64,000 nucleotides of DNA from Liolophura sinensis (GCF_032854445.1 NC_088295.1:74614028-74678027); one strand, 5' to 3'; numbered from the stretch's first letter, positions 12,230 through 26,020 are shown. Translations and numbers: made by a program. The notes: a model not told the origin generated them from the letters alone.

Positions 12230-15200
12230 CCGTGCAGTCGTTGTCCCCTCAGAGGATCTCTCCTGCAGACCAAGCTCTTGAGATCGGCATAGACCCGGAT
12301 AACGCATGGAGTCTAGTTCTTCGCTTCAACGGTCTGACACTTGACTAATTGCACTGTTTAATACAGGGTATATACTTCATTACGCTTTTTGACCGCGTGC
12401 CCTGGTATTATTGCTAATACTATGTTAATATTCACCCAGTACCTGTTTCAAACTCTCAAAGAACTCAAACCTCCTTCTTAGCCGTTATAGTCAGAAAAAT
12501 TAAAACATTGCCCCACTGGAGTCAGACTGGGTGCGTTTTCACATTCCCAGACTATTAACACCAATCGGTAGGCTACAGGTCATGACCTACACTGGAGGGT
12601 TACCAAATATGAATATTCGTACCTCAAGTATTGATTATTATGTAGCTCTTTCTACGTCAGAGAAATTAACTGATCTCCCCTAAGCCCTTCACAGTAAAAC
12701 TGATGGCCAGTTTTGAAAAGCTACTGTGATATCGAAAGAGCGATCAATTCATAAGACTCGCACCATTAGTGTTAGCGTTATGCCCTCTTTTTGTCAGCAA
12801 CACTCTACACGTACAGGTAAAGCCACCTAAATAATGTCACCTAGGGGTATTTTTGCAATTACTTCTATATTTGTGTTATTCGCACAGTAAAGTAGTTTAC
12901 TTTTTCTGTATACCAAACCGGTTCCAGTCGATCTATGTATAGATTTTTACTTTCAATATCATTTCGCGCTGATGAAAGTTCATGCACTTCATGATTTGTA
13001 CACCCAAGCCTATGGTAGAAAGATATATATACACAAGTTTATGTACTGACAAACCTCACTGACATGTAGTCGTCTTGAAATCAACTATACGTGTTATAAA
13101 TAATAGGCAACGTGCTAGCGAATTTTGACCCCCCCCCCCCCCCGTCCCAACCTCCTTCCCACCTCATAATTATATTCCAACAATCTTGGCATTGTAAGGT
13201 GAATATGCATGTATTTGACCATGGCCTATGTTTGCTCTTGATAACACACGCAGTATCCTTCGTCATCGCTGACGTTTAGATGAAGTATAAAGTATATTAT
13301 ACCTAAATGAATGGTTCCTAAAACATGTGTACCTACAATAAACTCATGGTTATGGTTTTGAGTGTATATACAATGTCCTCAATAATGAAAAAAGAAATGA
13401 TTAAATCTTGCTCTAATTACAATGTGGATATTTTGCCTTTTGAATTGCAACTACATCTACATGTATAAATATATATATATATATATATATATACAAAAGC
13501 GTCGGAACAGGTCTCAAAACAAGTTTTTTTTATATATCTTCCCCATCACTGTCTAAAAGTGACAAAACGTAACTTAAATTGACTCATAAATCTAAGATAA
13601 AGCATTACACAACAGATAGAATTACAAAGTGCTTTTGTGCCGACAATGTGTTTGTTTTCCACTTCGGAAAAAAAACTTGCTTTAAAGCGATTCTGGACCA
13701 CATTCCATAAGCGGGCTATAGACTTGCCATCAGTTTGTAGAGACATACGAAGTAATTCATTCATCCGCCATAGTACAATACTTGTAAGAATAATCTCCAC
13801 GCATCTTATTAAGAAATGAGGTTGTCCGTCGACACTAATCGTAGTTCATAAAGCTGTCTGATTTATGCTATCTTAATAGGCCTATACAATTAAGACATTG
13901 GAAATCATTCACAATAGGCTAACCATGACTATTATATATGCAAATGAGATCTTCGTCATTCGATTGCTTCCCACAGTATGAATAATGGATACAAAGATTC
14001 ACTTAACATGAAAAAGCATTGAGAATAATAGAGAGCATTATTCTTATCCTTATTTTTTATTCATTTTAAATACCTCCCAGACATCCATCTGTCGTTTGAA
14101 CAGATGTTTTCTCTGTTAAGCGTGGTAACTCGTTTACCGGTTTGTGGACATTATACCGCTGTTTTATGACGAATATTAAACTGTTATAGCATGCTTTATT
14201 CATTTGCCCAAGGATAACCCAAATGAAGACATTCCACCTTCTGTTTTATTTTCCTTTCAGTGCAAAACGTGCAGGAGAGATAAAACAAGAAAATTTATCA
14301 TAGACATGTTTCTGTAAATTTAATGGTCGGCGTCTTGTTAAAAATTCGAATTGCAAATTACTGTATACGGCTCAAAATTTCGTCTTTGATGCTAAAGTTA
14401 CTCATTGTGTCTCATTCTGGGAGTTCCATTGATCTTATGAGGGTGTTTGGGGGTTTCCATTGAAGGTATTGACTGATGTCTTTTGGGCAAAGATTCAGAA
14501 CCACAATTAATACTTTGTATTAATTGTTTGTATTTGTCTCTAAAATGTATTTAGTTGGTGCCTGGGTTTATTCCGTTTATTTCATACATCGTACATCGAA
14601 ATGTGGATAAAAATAAATCAGATGTTTTTATCCATATAGATACCTTGTCATGTTATTCTGTAAACTTCCCTATGCCTTTTAAACAACTTTCAGCTTTTTT
14701 GTTTTTTATCACAGTTTTATGGCAGTTTCTATGTATTAAAGACCGTTGCATTCCCTGCTGTATAGCGGAGCAGTCACCTGATGAAATACTTAAAAAATTC
14801 CCATGTGAGTGGTGGAAAATTCCAGACCTTTGCCAAGTTACGGACAAACATGTGACATATATATATGCACACCATGTTGTTGCAAGACAAAGTGGCCTTC
14901 AACGACCGGTAAACTGCGCAAAAAGGCCACTGTCCAATGTACATGCAAGATCATGCACTCAATTACTCGAGGGTTAATATTAGAGATGTATAAAGCATTG
15001 CATATCGAGATTTACACGCCAATTAAAATGTAAAAGAGGTATATGAGGTTTTCTTTGGTAATCGATCTTAGGTACATGTTTTTGGTCCTTGATTGGGTCT
15101 GGATAAAACCATCTCGTCCCATCAATTTCACCTCACAAACTGAGTGAATCTTGTTGATCACGTATACTGATAGACTTCATTAGCACGCCCACAAACAAGG

Positions 15201-15502
15201 CCCAAATATAACACTAACAATTCACCGATTGTGTAGTCAAATATCACAAAACTGTTTAGATAACAACCGATTTGTCAAGACAGCCTGGGTTGAATGGATC
15301 ATTACCTGTGTTAATCAGCATGACTAGCCATGATTAAACACTAATTAATCGCCATTTGTTGTGGCTTTTATACACCAGGCTGACACCTAACACACAACCT
15401 CGGTGTTTGAAGGTCATCACCTTCGCAATTGTCATTTACAACTAAATGAACATTTAGCTTGCTGTTTATCAGATGTTGTGACTGGTGGCGGATATGGTAA
15501 AA
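12230..15502. other. Intergenic stretch without a recognisable gene
   Basis: AT-rich DNA with a 15-base C run at 13129-13143 and an AT dinucleotide tract at 13468-13493. The longest ORFs (for example 14555-14977, +) have no recognisable domain or family signature. Confidence 0.6.
13468..13493. repeat. (AT)n microsatellite
   Basis: A short perfect AT dinucleotide tract. Confidence 0.9.
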
Positions 15503-15853
15503 GAGTGAGTGAGTGAGTGTTTGGAGTTTAACGTCCTATTTAACAAATTTTTAGTCATATGGCAACGAAGGAATCCTTAGAGCGCATGTAATGGGCCTCC
15601 TTGTTGCAGGACTGATTTCCACCGCTCTTTTATCTGGTGCTGCTTCACTGAGACGCCTTACAGAAGGCAAGTAAGGCGCCCCTCCCGAGCCATTGTACTG
15701 ATACGGGTCAGCCAGACGTTGCATTGTCTCCTTCATGCTGAACGTCAAGTTACAACTTCCTCTTTTAAAGTCTTAGGTGTGACACGACCAAGGATTGACA
15801 CTGGATCTACCGCTCCCGAAGCGGTCGCTCTACCAACCCATCGGGGCCGGTTT
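15503..15853 (-). mobile_element. SINE group B, near full length, reverse orientation
   Basis: Read on +, it opens with (GAGT)n and GGAGTTTAACGTCC, then a GTCATATGGCAACGAAGG stretch. The tRNA-like head is at the right: on the minus strand TGGGTTGGTAGAGCG is A-box-like and GTGTCAATCC is B-box-like. Copies at 36672 and 56732 share the same order. Confidence 0.85.
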
Positions 15854-16139
15854 ATGGTAGAAGAGATTTGTGCAACAATATGTATATATGCATGAACATG
15901 GCGTTCAACCCAACGGTTAAGCGTATCAGATCGGAGACTGTGGCTAAAGTGTCCACCAGACAAGGTGCTCTGAATGTAGTGTTCACTCGTACATTTACAT
16001 GAATTTACATGAATATGCTTGTCATCCTTCCATATGAACACCAAGCCAAGTTTGCACACGAATCCAAGGAACTGTATTATGCCTCTCTTAACCGGAACAA
16101 TGCCAATGATCCGAAATAGGCAATGACAATCATTCAGGA

Positions 16140-16315
16140 AAATGCTAGTGGCCCGGGACAATGCCAGTGATTCGAGAGGAACAACAGTAATAATTCAACA
16201 CAATGCCAATGACTCCCGCACACTGCCAATGACGCCGCACACTGCCAATGCCCCCCGCACACTGCCAATGACGCCGCACACTGCCAATGACCCTGCACAC
16301 CGTCAATGTCCCAGG
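16140..16315. repeat. Short tandem repeat, ~18-20 bp unit
   Basis: The unit CGCACACTGCCAATGA and variants repeat at least five times between about 16200 and 16310. More degenerate CAATGCCAATGA-like units extend it to the left. Confidence 0.85.
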
Positions 16316-18117
16316 GCTATGTGCGATTACGTAAACATACTTTGATTTCTGCAGTTCCATATTTTAGCGATAACGAAGTCTATTGAAAGAACATTAAGTA
16401 CGACTACGAGTCTGGCACGCAATAAACGTAATGTCATTTGTGTAGTTCCTATACTTTATCTAAAGTTTCGTTTACAGAAAATCTTAGCGATATCAGGAAT
16501 TGCATGAATAGATTTTTACTTCTCAGCTTTGGGTCAAAGTCACTAGAAAATGAAGCCCCACCCAGTCACAATATACCCGCCGGACTAGTATTTGGCCTAT
16601 CATGCTGTCACTCAGATTTTCAAATTACTGGGCGGATGTAGTATAGTACAGTATAGTACAGTATTAGGAAGCCGATTTAGAATACTGGTGATAACTATGG
16701 AGAGAGTATACATCTCTTTTATTTAAACAATGTTACAAGTCGATCAAATAGCCAACTTTATTACCTAGAAATTGTAAGACTAGTTGACTGGAAAACTTGT
16801 ATATTTATATAACTATTTATCTTAGCCCCTGGATGTCTAATAACTTGGAAGCCTACCGGTACATTATGTTGTTTCGAAAGTTAAATTTATAATCCAAAAC
16901 ACCCTCAGGGCGAAAAAAACGTGTTAAGTAAAGCTAAATGCACCTTCACAAATCCTTTTTTATTTCCGTCAACAGTGGCACGAGAGACGGTAACCTACAT
17001 ACCTCTAAACTATACGCCGTTAGTCTTCAACAAGTCTAAGTCAACACACAGAATAAGATCGTCCTAGTTGGACATGTCTCTTGTTAACCGTTATCTTTGG
17101 ACAATCCCATAAACCGTTATCCTTGACAGCAACGCGGCATTCCAGTCCACTCATATATGACGATAACAAAAATCGGGTTGATTTAAGTGTTTTATGTGCT
17201 ATATAAAATGAACTGTGCGGGTGTCAAACGTTTATGACACCGGAGATTAGCAGAAAAAGCGGGTATGCATCAGAGAGGATTTTTTTAACAATAATTCTAT
17301 TTTGAGGAGTCATGTAAAGAATAGTTAAAAGCTTGTGGTACGACATTCTATTACAGGTCTTTACTCTGGTTTTGTCTTTTTGTTTGTCCGAGTTACCTGA
17401 AAACCTCTAATCTTATTTGTCAGTTATATAGACATTCGGATACAGGTAGTATATATAGGTTACCACAAATGTGAATGCTACTTCACCGCTCACTGCTTTA
17501 CACAATGACAGAATTCAGCTTTCAGCTCAAACAGCTCTTGGAACAAAAAACATATCTTGCAATTTGAGACATCGTTAATTACACAAGTACAGATTCGACC
17601 ATGTCGTTTAATACGCGTCCTGCTCGAGCAGTGGATCGATCATGTTAAATAATAGGATGTCATAAATCATACATCCGACAGTAAAACAAACAGACAGGCT
17701 GACTTACAAATCTGCTTGTCACAGCTATAAATTGATTCGTCGCTGAATATTGGGTGAAGATAAATAACACAAGAAAGTCGTCCTTTTTTGGATTCAGTCA
17801 CATCTGAGTTATCGGGCTGACATATACAAAGAACCACGTCAGAACAGACAGGTAAATGTCAAACTCATACAATCAACCCTGACAAACCATGTTACGTATG
17901 CAGGTTACTAACCTACTGAAAGCCACAGGGCGTTCACAGGTATGACAAACTCTAGGTTAAGTTAGCAGCTTAAACTCTGCTATCTGACATTTGGACCTTC
18001 AGTGTCTCCCCATTTGTCTTCTTCATACCGTTTATTTGCTACCGGTACGTTATAGTCTTCGCTGTCAAAGAATTCCATTTTGTTTTATTCATATCGTTGA
18101 CTTTCTATTTTATGAGT

Positions 18118-18300
18118 GTCATGGCTGGCCGAGTAGTTTAATGGGTTCTCTCGGTGTACGCTTAGCCTTTAACCCTGTTGCGTGCTGCCGCTGTTAGTCA
18201 GCGTGTTTGGCATTCACATGAAAACGCAGGAGGGGATCCTGCCTGTTTTTCTCTAACCGCCTTACAAATGAAAAACTCTGAACACAGGTAAAACACAAGT
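18118..18300 (+). repeat. Possible tRNA-derived repeat
   Basis: GGCTGGCCGAGTAGTTTAAT resembles a tRNA-Leu 5' end with an A box. What follows does not fold into a cloverleaf that I can defend, so this is at most a SINE-like fragment. Confidence 0.3.
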
Positions 18301-19259
18301 CAAATTAATCAATTTGGCCGGTTCTTCTGACACAATATTATTGGGGCACTTGAACTGTAATTGTGAAACATAGCGCTGAAGTAAGCCGTTGTTTGATTCA
18401 AATGGCTTGCTGCTCACTCGGCGCGCATATATATTAGGCTAGGCCCATGATTGTTGCATGTGAGGTATGCAAGGTCATGTTATGTCACAAGACAGGCCTA
18501 TTATAGTATAGCATACAAAATCAGAGACCTGTACAGATACATGTCTGCAGATATACTTGGCGCTGAACAATAGTGCAATAAATATATCATGTCCGTCGAT
18601 CAGGTACCAATCTTCTTTCAGGGTGAAAATATACACCAGACAATATAATGGCCAGATTCGTGATGTCTTTTCTTTCACATACACACCCTAATATCAGATC
18701 GGTATCCAATTACAGATTACACACTTCTTGTACAAAAATCGTATCTCCAACAATCTATACTTATGCTCGTTCGTAGTTTTCTAAAAGCCTTGGCATAAAA
18801 AATATTTGCCAGTGGTTAAGGTGTACATGAAGAATGTACATGGTAAAAGTGTACATGAAGTGCCTCCCACATCACCATGGATATCCTCTGTAAACATCAG
18901 GTTAGTGCGGAAAGAAATTTTACACAACAGATATCTTCTGTGGACATGAGATCCGCGGAATAGACTATGATATTTTAGAAACAGTTTTACAGAATCGATG
19001 AAGTTACATATGGTTTCTTTTTGCTTTTTTGCGTATGTTTCTGGTAGATTTCTTTAAACTTTTGTATATAATTTCCTGTCAGTAAAAGAATCCATTTTCG
19101 TTTGTGTTCATATTACAATTATTAACAAAGTGTTAGAGAAGAATAAAGATGCCTACGGTTTAAATCACGCCTTAGTCAGTACAATGTCTGATCAGACGGT
19201 GATACATGGAGTTCAGGTGAGGAAACATTCCCTCTGCACACGTCTGCATCAGATAGCAG

Positions 19260-19288
19260 ATAATAATAATAATAATAATAATAATAAT
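19260..19288. repeat. (AAT)n microsatellite
   Basis: A perfect AAT trinucleotide tract of about nine units. Confidence 0.95.
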
Positions 19289-19599
19289 GTGAAATCTCCG
19301 ATACAATCTATAATTGGGACACGTGTAAGAAACAAAATGTAGACATCTGCATGTAGAACTATATATATGCCAGCAGTTTATGTCAGTGGTGACACACCCA
19401 TGTATTCATGTCTTAACACAATCCCACTATAATAGTACTCTCTGTCTCTCGATTTCAGTTCAAGACATGAATTTGATTTATTCAAATGAGTTAAGAATTA
19501 TTGTTATGCGTGGCTGTTTTCTTCATGAACTCCCCAGTATATGTATACAATATGACAGTTGTTGCATGAAGTCAAAAGCATTCATTCTCGACATAAAAC

Positions 19600-19852
19600 C
19601 TGCCCCCAGGCTCAGATGGTTACAATACTGTTTTGCTGTGACTGTCAGTCCCTTGGACAATGAGGCCAAATGTTCCAATCCAGCTCTCGCTGTTTCGGCT
19701 ACGGTTTTAAGTCAGGCAATTTACCATGTGCCTTGTGAAGACAGGGGTTTTCTCCTGGCACTCCCGTTTCCTCCACCCATAAACCTGATTGCCGTGGTAT
19801 AAAATGAAAAATACCTGAGTATACCACGTTAAACACCAATCAATCAATCTCC
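19600..19852 (+). mobile_element. SINE group C
   Basis: A tRNA-like head with B-box-like GTTCCAATCCAGCTCTCGCT is followed by a body with GGTTTTCTCCTGGCACTCCC and CCACCCATAAACCTGATTGC. The tail CACGTTAAACACCAATCAAT is followed by a short ATCA repeat. Confidence 0.75.
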
Positions 19853-22194
19853 GCATGAAAGCAATTTATTCAACACAGGCTATTCTGTTGATTACAAATT
19901 AAGGTGACAACAAGATCCAAAGATTTTCACGCCGTTACGGTTTGGAATTTCCCGCTCTACGTTTGAATGACGATGCATGAAATCCCTTCAGACACAAAAG
20001 TACTATATATGCTAAAGGTACCACCATCAACGAAAACAGCGAGTTGCTACAACTGCTGTTTACATAACTGTAAACCACATCCGTAAAATATCACTAATTA
20101 ACTAAATCAGTATACGTGCACTCTCAGAAAGATGATCAATCGTCTTTATTTCAATCATCCTCACATGTGCTCATAAATATATTTCCCGTAAATAAAAATG
20201 TGTCCTTGAGGTTTATTGTACCAGATTTACTGTACCATAAATGTTGAAATATGCCTAGGTACATGTACCTCAGGATAAGCCACCGTTAAGCCCTGGACGC
20301 CAAATCTTTTGATTTATATACGCCTTTAACACGATATTAACATGCTGTTAACACTCTCAGCGGGATAGGTGTAATAACTTACGTCATTTCAAATACGATA
20401 TAAATAAGCGGTATATTAATAGTATTAAGCATGTTGGCACGTATTCCACTGTTGATTATGGAGCCAAAAACACATAAATACGTAGGCGTACAAATGTTTA
20501 CATTCTCGGGTTCACTGTAACTACAGAACAGAAGCTTATAGTGTTCCTTTTTGCAACCATCTCCATTTAACCCCGAGCGACGACACAAAACTGTCGCAGA
20601 ACTAAATATAGTGTCAAAAAATAAGTTCTACACGCATCAATTCACTTGAAAGACTAGATCGGCATCTTTGTACGTCCTGTATTATAATGACATCTTGTCC
20701 GTGGCCAGTTGCCGGAAGCTAGCAAGCTGTAGAATGTAAACATAACAGACTCTGTTGATACATATCCCGTATTGTTCATACCGAAACTGGGAGTAATCGT
20801 TTGCGTTTACATTCAAGTTAATAACAGTATTGATTTACTGAACCGGGTTAAAATGCGCATTACATCCGTATTCTCCCAGGGGTGTTGTTACATTCGTTAG
20901 CACATCTCAGCCCAGTAGAAATGGAAAAGGAGTGTTTTTGGAATGATTTCGTAGCAGGTATTTGCTTAGGTGAGGTGTACTGTTTACAAAACACGAACAC
21001 TGATTGGTTAAACAAATATCATGATAAGTAGAGTATCGGTACAGTGACAATAGATCTTCAACACCAGTAATATTGATTAGCATTTCCATGCAGTAATGTT
21101 ATTCACATTTCACGTGCTCAAATTCTCATTGCATTAACCATCTCTATTACACATTGAAATATATCATGTGTCTGCACTGAGACAATTCGCATACGCGTAT
21201 AATACGCAAGTACTTCTCTGCACTACTTCTCTTTACTACTTCTCAACGTTTGTATCTTTTAGCTCGGTGAGCTGATCAATTTGCCACCACACTGAGCGCA
21301 TAACCAATCACCGTCTCAGGCGGGATATCACAAAGCAGGATAGAGATAAAGATGGACTCAGCCACAGAATATTTCCCAGTTGTAAATAATTTATATATCA
21401 GTAGAATGCAATGCATATCCATATCCGACACCTTAACTGCGCGAGATCATATACAAAGTTAAATAAACGCTTAAATGAATCATCCAATCAGGTGTGAAAC
21501 AGAGATCCACAGCAATTTAGTAGAATATACAAATGGACGTTATTAGGAAATGGAAGGCATCTGAACAACAGCCATATATACACAGTTGTTACAGATTGTC
21601 CAGTTCTCGTCACAGTTACACGTGTCTCACATTTTAAATCATCACAAATCCTTACAGGGGCAAAGTGCATATCCAAGTTTAACGTTTATCATCGGTGTTA
21701 CCCGGGTTGCACCAAAAATCCACTAGGAATAGCATAAATTGGAAGAGTCTATCTTTTGACGTGAAAACACTTTGGGCACAACACCTGCCTAAAGATAGTG
21801 TCTTGTTAATCTTTAGAAGTTCCAGTCAAAAGTTTATTCATGAAGACGTATCCAAACATTAAATCTGTCATAATATAGAAGCCGCTTGAAATCAGTTCAA
21901 AGAAACTTTCAGGAAGTCTTGAAGGATAATGGAGAATTTCAATATCTGGAAAGATTAAGCTGATTGTCGTCAAGTCAGGGGTATCGATCCTCGTGCTTAG
22001 AGAAAATCGCACGACTCGGAAGGACACGACAGGCCTTCCGATGGGCCACTAAAGCTTCGAGGTGGCAAGGTATCTGCAGACGGCTGAGAACCACAGATGG
22101 TGTTATTATTTTAGACGTGGGCTGTAAAGTCTATCAGCTTGCCACCAGGTCTTTGGAAGATACAAGAGACTTCCTGTGGAGTTAAGTAATCCCC

Positions 22195-23301
22195 TCAGCA
22201 TTCTGCAGCCTCGGGTTCACCCTCCTGGGCCGCGTACTTATTCGCCAGCTCATCGGGTGGTCGTAAATCCACCTGGAACCGATGCTCTTTACCTTCCTGC
22301 TGTAGTTTCCGCATATTGACCCTGAACGCAAACGCCAGAGAAACGGCAACTTTCCGAGCCGATAACGAGGAATCACAGATAAAAGCATGACAATCCATTT
22401 TCTTGGATCTCGCCGACAGTTCTTGAACAACGATGAAGGTAAACACTCTCCAGAATTTCAAATCTTGGACACCGTAGGAAATAAAGTCGATTGGAAACGT
22501 ACCTGCTTGCGGCATTGAATCGTCCTTGACTCTATTGTTCTTGTGTTCCCGTAGCTCTAGACCCTTGGGGGACACCACTAAATACATCAGAGGTAGTTCG
22601 ACAGGTTTGTCGCCGGTCTCCAGCTGTTTAGTCACTTTCTTCACCATTTCATCCACAGGTTTCCGAACATGTTTAATCCCCCACAGACCGTCACATTCCC
22701 TTTTCCCCAGGTATTTGACAATAAAGCATTGTGGTAGTTTATCTATTGTCACCTCGGACAGATCTGGGTCCGGCTTAAGCTTGTCTTTGGCTGACGAGCC
22801 CTTTGACCGAGAACTGGAGGATTTATTGGTAGACTTAGTGAACTTTCGCAATAAACCTTTGACTGGATTCGTACCTTTTTTCTTGGTATTTTCTTTGGTG
22901 CTTGTTCGATTTTCGTCATCGTTCATTGTTCTGTTCTCACCTTTATGATCTGAAGAAGTCGTGCTGGTAGCGTCCGAGTTGGACTCAGGGACACCATTGC
23001 TGACACCGTCCTCGTGCTGACTAGATTCGCCGTCTTCGCTGGTACCGTTCTTCGTATCCGACGGAGTACTGGACACCGCCCCGACGGATCCCGTCTCGGC
23101 TGCCTCTGTAGACCGGGTGCTATCCGAGTCTTCTATTGAAGAGGGTATATCCCGATCGGGAATGGTCAACGCAGTCACGTCGTGAAGTCTCTCAATGATG
23201 TCTTCCGCGTCGCCTTCACTGTTAATCGAGGCATTTTCCGCGCTGTAATTTGAATCGTTCAATTTGTCATTGGTGGGCTGATCGTTTTCCACGGCTGCCA
23301 T
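22195..23301 (-). CDS. PID/PTB-domain adaptor protein, 368 residues, single exon in the window
   Basis: The ORF runs from ATG at 23299-23301 to TGA at 22195-22197 with no need for introns. Residues 1 to about 150 are acidic and Ser/Thr-rich, so probably disordered. A basic stretch with KGLLRKFTKSTNKSSSS-like sequence follows. From about residue 190 (PQCFIVKYLGKRECDGLWGI) to about 340 the pattern fits a phosphotyrosine-binding/PID fold: the YLG strand, a VSPKGLELRE strand, an FISYGVQDLKFWRVFTFIV strand pair, MDCHAFICDSS, and a C-terminal helix with ARKVAVSLAFAFR. Such domains bind NPxY-type peptides in adaptors (GULP/CED-6, PID1, FAM43), but I cannot assign the subfamily. The role is probably cytosolic signalling or receptor adaptor work. 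AATAAA on the minus strand near 21832 is a candidate poly(A) signal. Weak minus-strand TATA-like sequences lie near 23812 and 24095. Confidence 0.85.
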   Translation of the reverse strand: MAAVENDQPTNDKLNDSNYSAENASINSEGDAEDIIERLHDVTALTIPDRDIPSSIEDSDSTRSTEAAETGSVGAVSSTPSDTKNGTSEDGESSQHEDGVSNGVPESNSDATSTTSSDHKGENRTMNDDENRTSTKENTKKKGTNPVKGLLRKFTKSTNKSSSSRSKGSSAKDKLKPDPDLSEVTIDKLPQCFIVKYLGKRECDGLWGIKHVRKPVDEMVKKVTKQLETGDKPVELPLMYLVVSPKGLELREHKNNRVKDDSMPQAGTFPIDFISYGVQDLKFWRVFTFIVVQELSARSKKMDCHAFICDSSLSARKVAVSLAFAFRVNMRKLQQEGKEHRFQVDLRPPDELANKYAAQEGEPEAAEC

Positions 23302-24100
23302 TTTGAAGCACTAGTCAATTTGCTGTTCAGACTAACAACTGATTTGCCCTGCTTTTTTGTCCTCACATCGAACTTGTTCAGTCAAAGGCACTTCTGTTTA
23401 ACAACCACTCATGAACTTGATTTGAGCTGGACTGTGGATCTTAATACGGTAAGCCGCTCAGCCGTGCTTTTACCTGTCCTGAGTGTCGTGCTGTACCTGT
23501 TCAGGTAAACTAGTCCATGTGCTCTCTGGTAGTCCGGTAGTAATGATAGGTTAACCCAAACAGGTAACACAGCCAGGTAGGCTATATAACATGAGTCCAG
23601 TTAGCACTCACCAGCTGCTTCTCAGTGTGTATTACCAAGCAGGCCTGTCTCCGCGCCGTTCTCTTGGTACCTCCCCTTCCACCACAAGTCTATTAACCTC
23701 CGTTTGCCTAAAACACCTTTACCTGTCACACAGGTAACACAGAACTAACTCCAACGGGCTGAGGCTAGCCAGCAGGTATAAGGGAAATCGTCGTCACTGC
23801 GTGAGCACCGCTATAAATAGACAATAAGGGGAAAAAAGTGCGGTGCGCACGCCGGAGTGAACTGAGCTAAAAGGCTATGGAAGATTTGCTGATGTCCTAC
23901 CGTACTCTCCGGTCTTCTCTGATAACTAAACCCTCCGAGTTGTCCTTCAGACGAACCACTTTGTGAGGCTCTCGCCAGGAATGTCGGTTATAATGTCAGT
24001 CACTTCCATATTTGGCAGATATCGCCTTGCAACGTCACACAAAGCCACACCTTATTCAAAGCGAGGGGGTAACTGAAGGTAAACGTCCCCGGGTATATAA
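23302..24100 (-). promoter_or_regulatory. Probable 5' UTR/promoter region of the PTB gene
   Basis: It is more GC-rich than the surroundings and lies directly upstream of the PTB start codon. Minus-strand CTATTTATAGC (near 23815) and TATTATATAC (near 24095) are weak TATA candidates. The start of transcription cannot be fixed from sequence. Confidence 0.3.
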
Positions 24101-24892
24101 TACCGTGTAATAGGGGATGGGTGGCACGGTATGAATAGACCCAGTGGAATCACAATCTGCAGAATGCAGCAGTAAGAAGGTCTACGCCTTCACTCACTGT
24201 CACCCACAAGGACAGAGTGAGGGAGCAAAAAAATAATAATAATAATAACTGTAATCATCCTGTCCCCCTCGCTGTTACTATAACAGCTGCCCGCCGGTGT
24301 TTTTCCCTTTGAATTATTTATACAGAAGTTCACCGTTTACTATATTATTCCATGCTCGTTTCACCAAAATCGATTCTCTGTGATGTTATCTGATTTGACA
24401 CAACCATGGATGTATACACCGGCTCACAGTATGAATGGGCGCATTGACAGAGAGAGCTTTTAGCGCATGCACAAATAGATATATTTATACGACTGAAGAA
24501 GAAGAGGCCGATGTCTGACCGACCAATGGTTGACACATCCACACCGGAATGTCTTTATTACCTTGGTAAACATTTTCTCTAGTAACACGTGTCACTGAAC
24601 CAAATCTCTAGCCCACAAAAACCTGGGATTGACGTGGTATTGCAATGTGTTCAGTGTTGCGTGTCGTGTCTTATATCATCTGCCCACGCTTTTCTTCCAT
24701 TTGTGAAAGAAATATTACAAAATTTCAAACAAATGTCGAACCGATCTCTATTTAGGATTTGCTTTCATGTGAATTTATTCCTGAGTCAAGGGTGCGTTGA
24801 AATTAATACTAGCACTGGGCAATGCATGGCAAATATGTAGAGCCGTTACTCAGGCTTTATCAAGCTCTGTAGCACATCAACATATGCACATC

Positions 24893-24958
<66 letters not shown>
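24893..24958. repeat. (AT)n microsatellite
   Basis: About 66 bp of almost perfect AT dinucleotide. Confidence 0.95.
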
Positions 24959-24962
<4 letters not shown>

Positions 24963-25839
24963 CTGAATTTAAACGGATATACAGTTGGTCACGGAGAATC
25001 GTGTTTTTACCAGTCACAATGCCGTCATGACCAATAACAAGGTAATAAGTGTCAATCAATAACATTTACATATATTAATTTCTGATTTAATATGTAAAAT
25101 GCAGCCTATAAAACTGTCTTCAAGTATACGATATTTAAAATGTTCATCATTGAACACAAACCAAACTTTATACAGAACTAGCTTTTGAGGCGATAGACTC
25201 GAAAAATTCTGTCGCCTGCTTCTGAGCCCACACCGCCTGGGCTTCATTTTTTTTTCTTTCAAAAATTTCACAAATGTTAAATTCAAAAAGTTGTAATAAT
25301 AGCGATGTAATCCGCAACGATTAATCATTTAAACAGGCATAACGGTGCATAAAATTTTATTCCTCACCCATGAAACGAGAGTAAGATCAACCTTTGCTAT
25401 GATTTACCTATTGTATAATTCACCAGTTGAGTCATTTGGTGAGGGCATATATACTACAGCCTGCAAGATCATGAAAAAAACCGAAACAATATCGTCTATC
25501 GCTAAATTCAACAAAACTAGGTCACAATATTTAGAATCAGTACAAAAATTGTATATCTACTAATGTCATCTTGAACTGAGCCAAGTCGAGATAGTATTGC
25601 CTCCAGTCCAGGTCGTATCTCAAATCGGAACATCTGTTCAGAGCGTGTGCGTCAACGTGGTACCGGTGTGTAGATCAGCTCACAACTACCATGGATTAGT
25701 GTGACAGACAGTATCATTTTTTATGTATCTAATCCACCATAAGAACTTTGCCTGCGATTATGTAAAACGGTGTCAAATAAACATACTATATCTACACACA
25801 ATATAGTGTATGTCAGGTCTCTGACAGTTTTCTTCCTAC

Positions 25840-26020
25840 CGCAACCTATGGCATGGGCTCGTAGACTCGAATCCAGCTCTCGTTATTGCCAGGGAATTTG
25901 CAGGCATATCTGGTGAAAAGGTGGCCGTTTACATGGCAGCCCGGTTTTATCCACTCATAAATGTGGCTGTTGTCGTACAGGTGAAGTCCTTGAGCACGGC
26001 GAAACCATCAGCAAAATAAA
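25840..26020 (+). mobile_element. SINE group C, diverged
   Basis: B-box-like ACTCGAATCCAGCTCTCGTT, then a body ending in CCACTCATAAATGTGGCTGT, similar in order to the copy at 19600. Confidence 0.6.

Larger units (their letters stand above)
15855..22190. other. Intergenic stretch, repeats but no recognisable gene until the PTB gene
   Basis: It contains the ~18-bp tandem repeat at 16140, a weak tRNA-Leu-like repeat near 18118, an (AAT)n tract at 19260-19288 and a group C SINE at 19600. No ORF has a recognisable domain. The last few hundred bases (from about 21830) may be the 3' UTR of the PTB gene: a minus-strand AATAAA lies at about 21832-21837. Confidence 0.55.
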
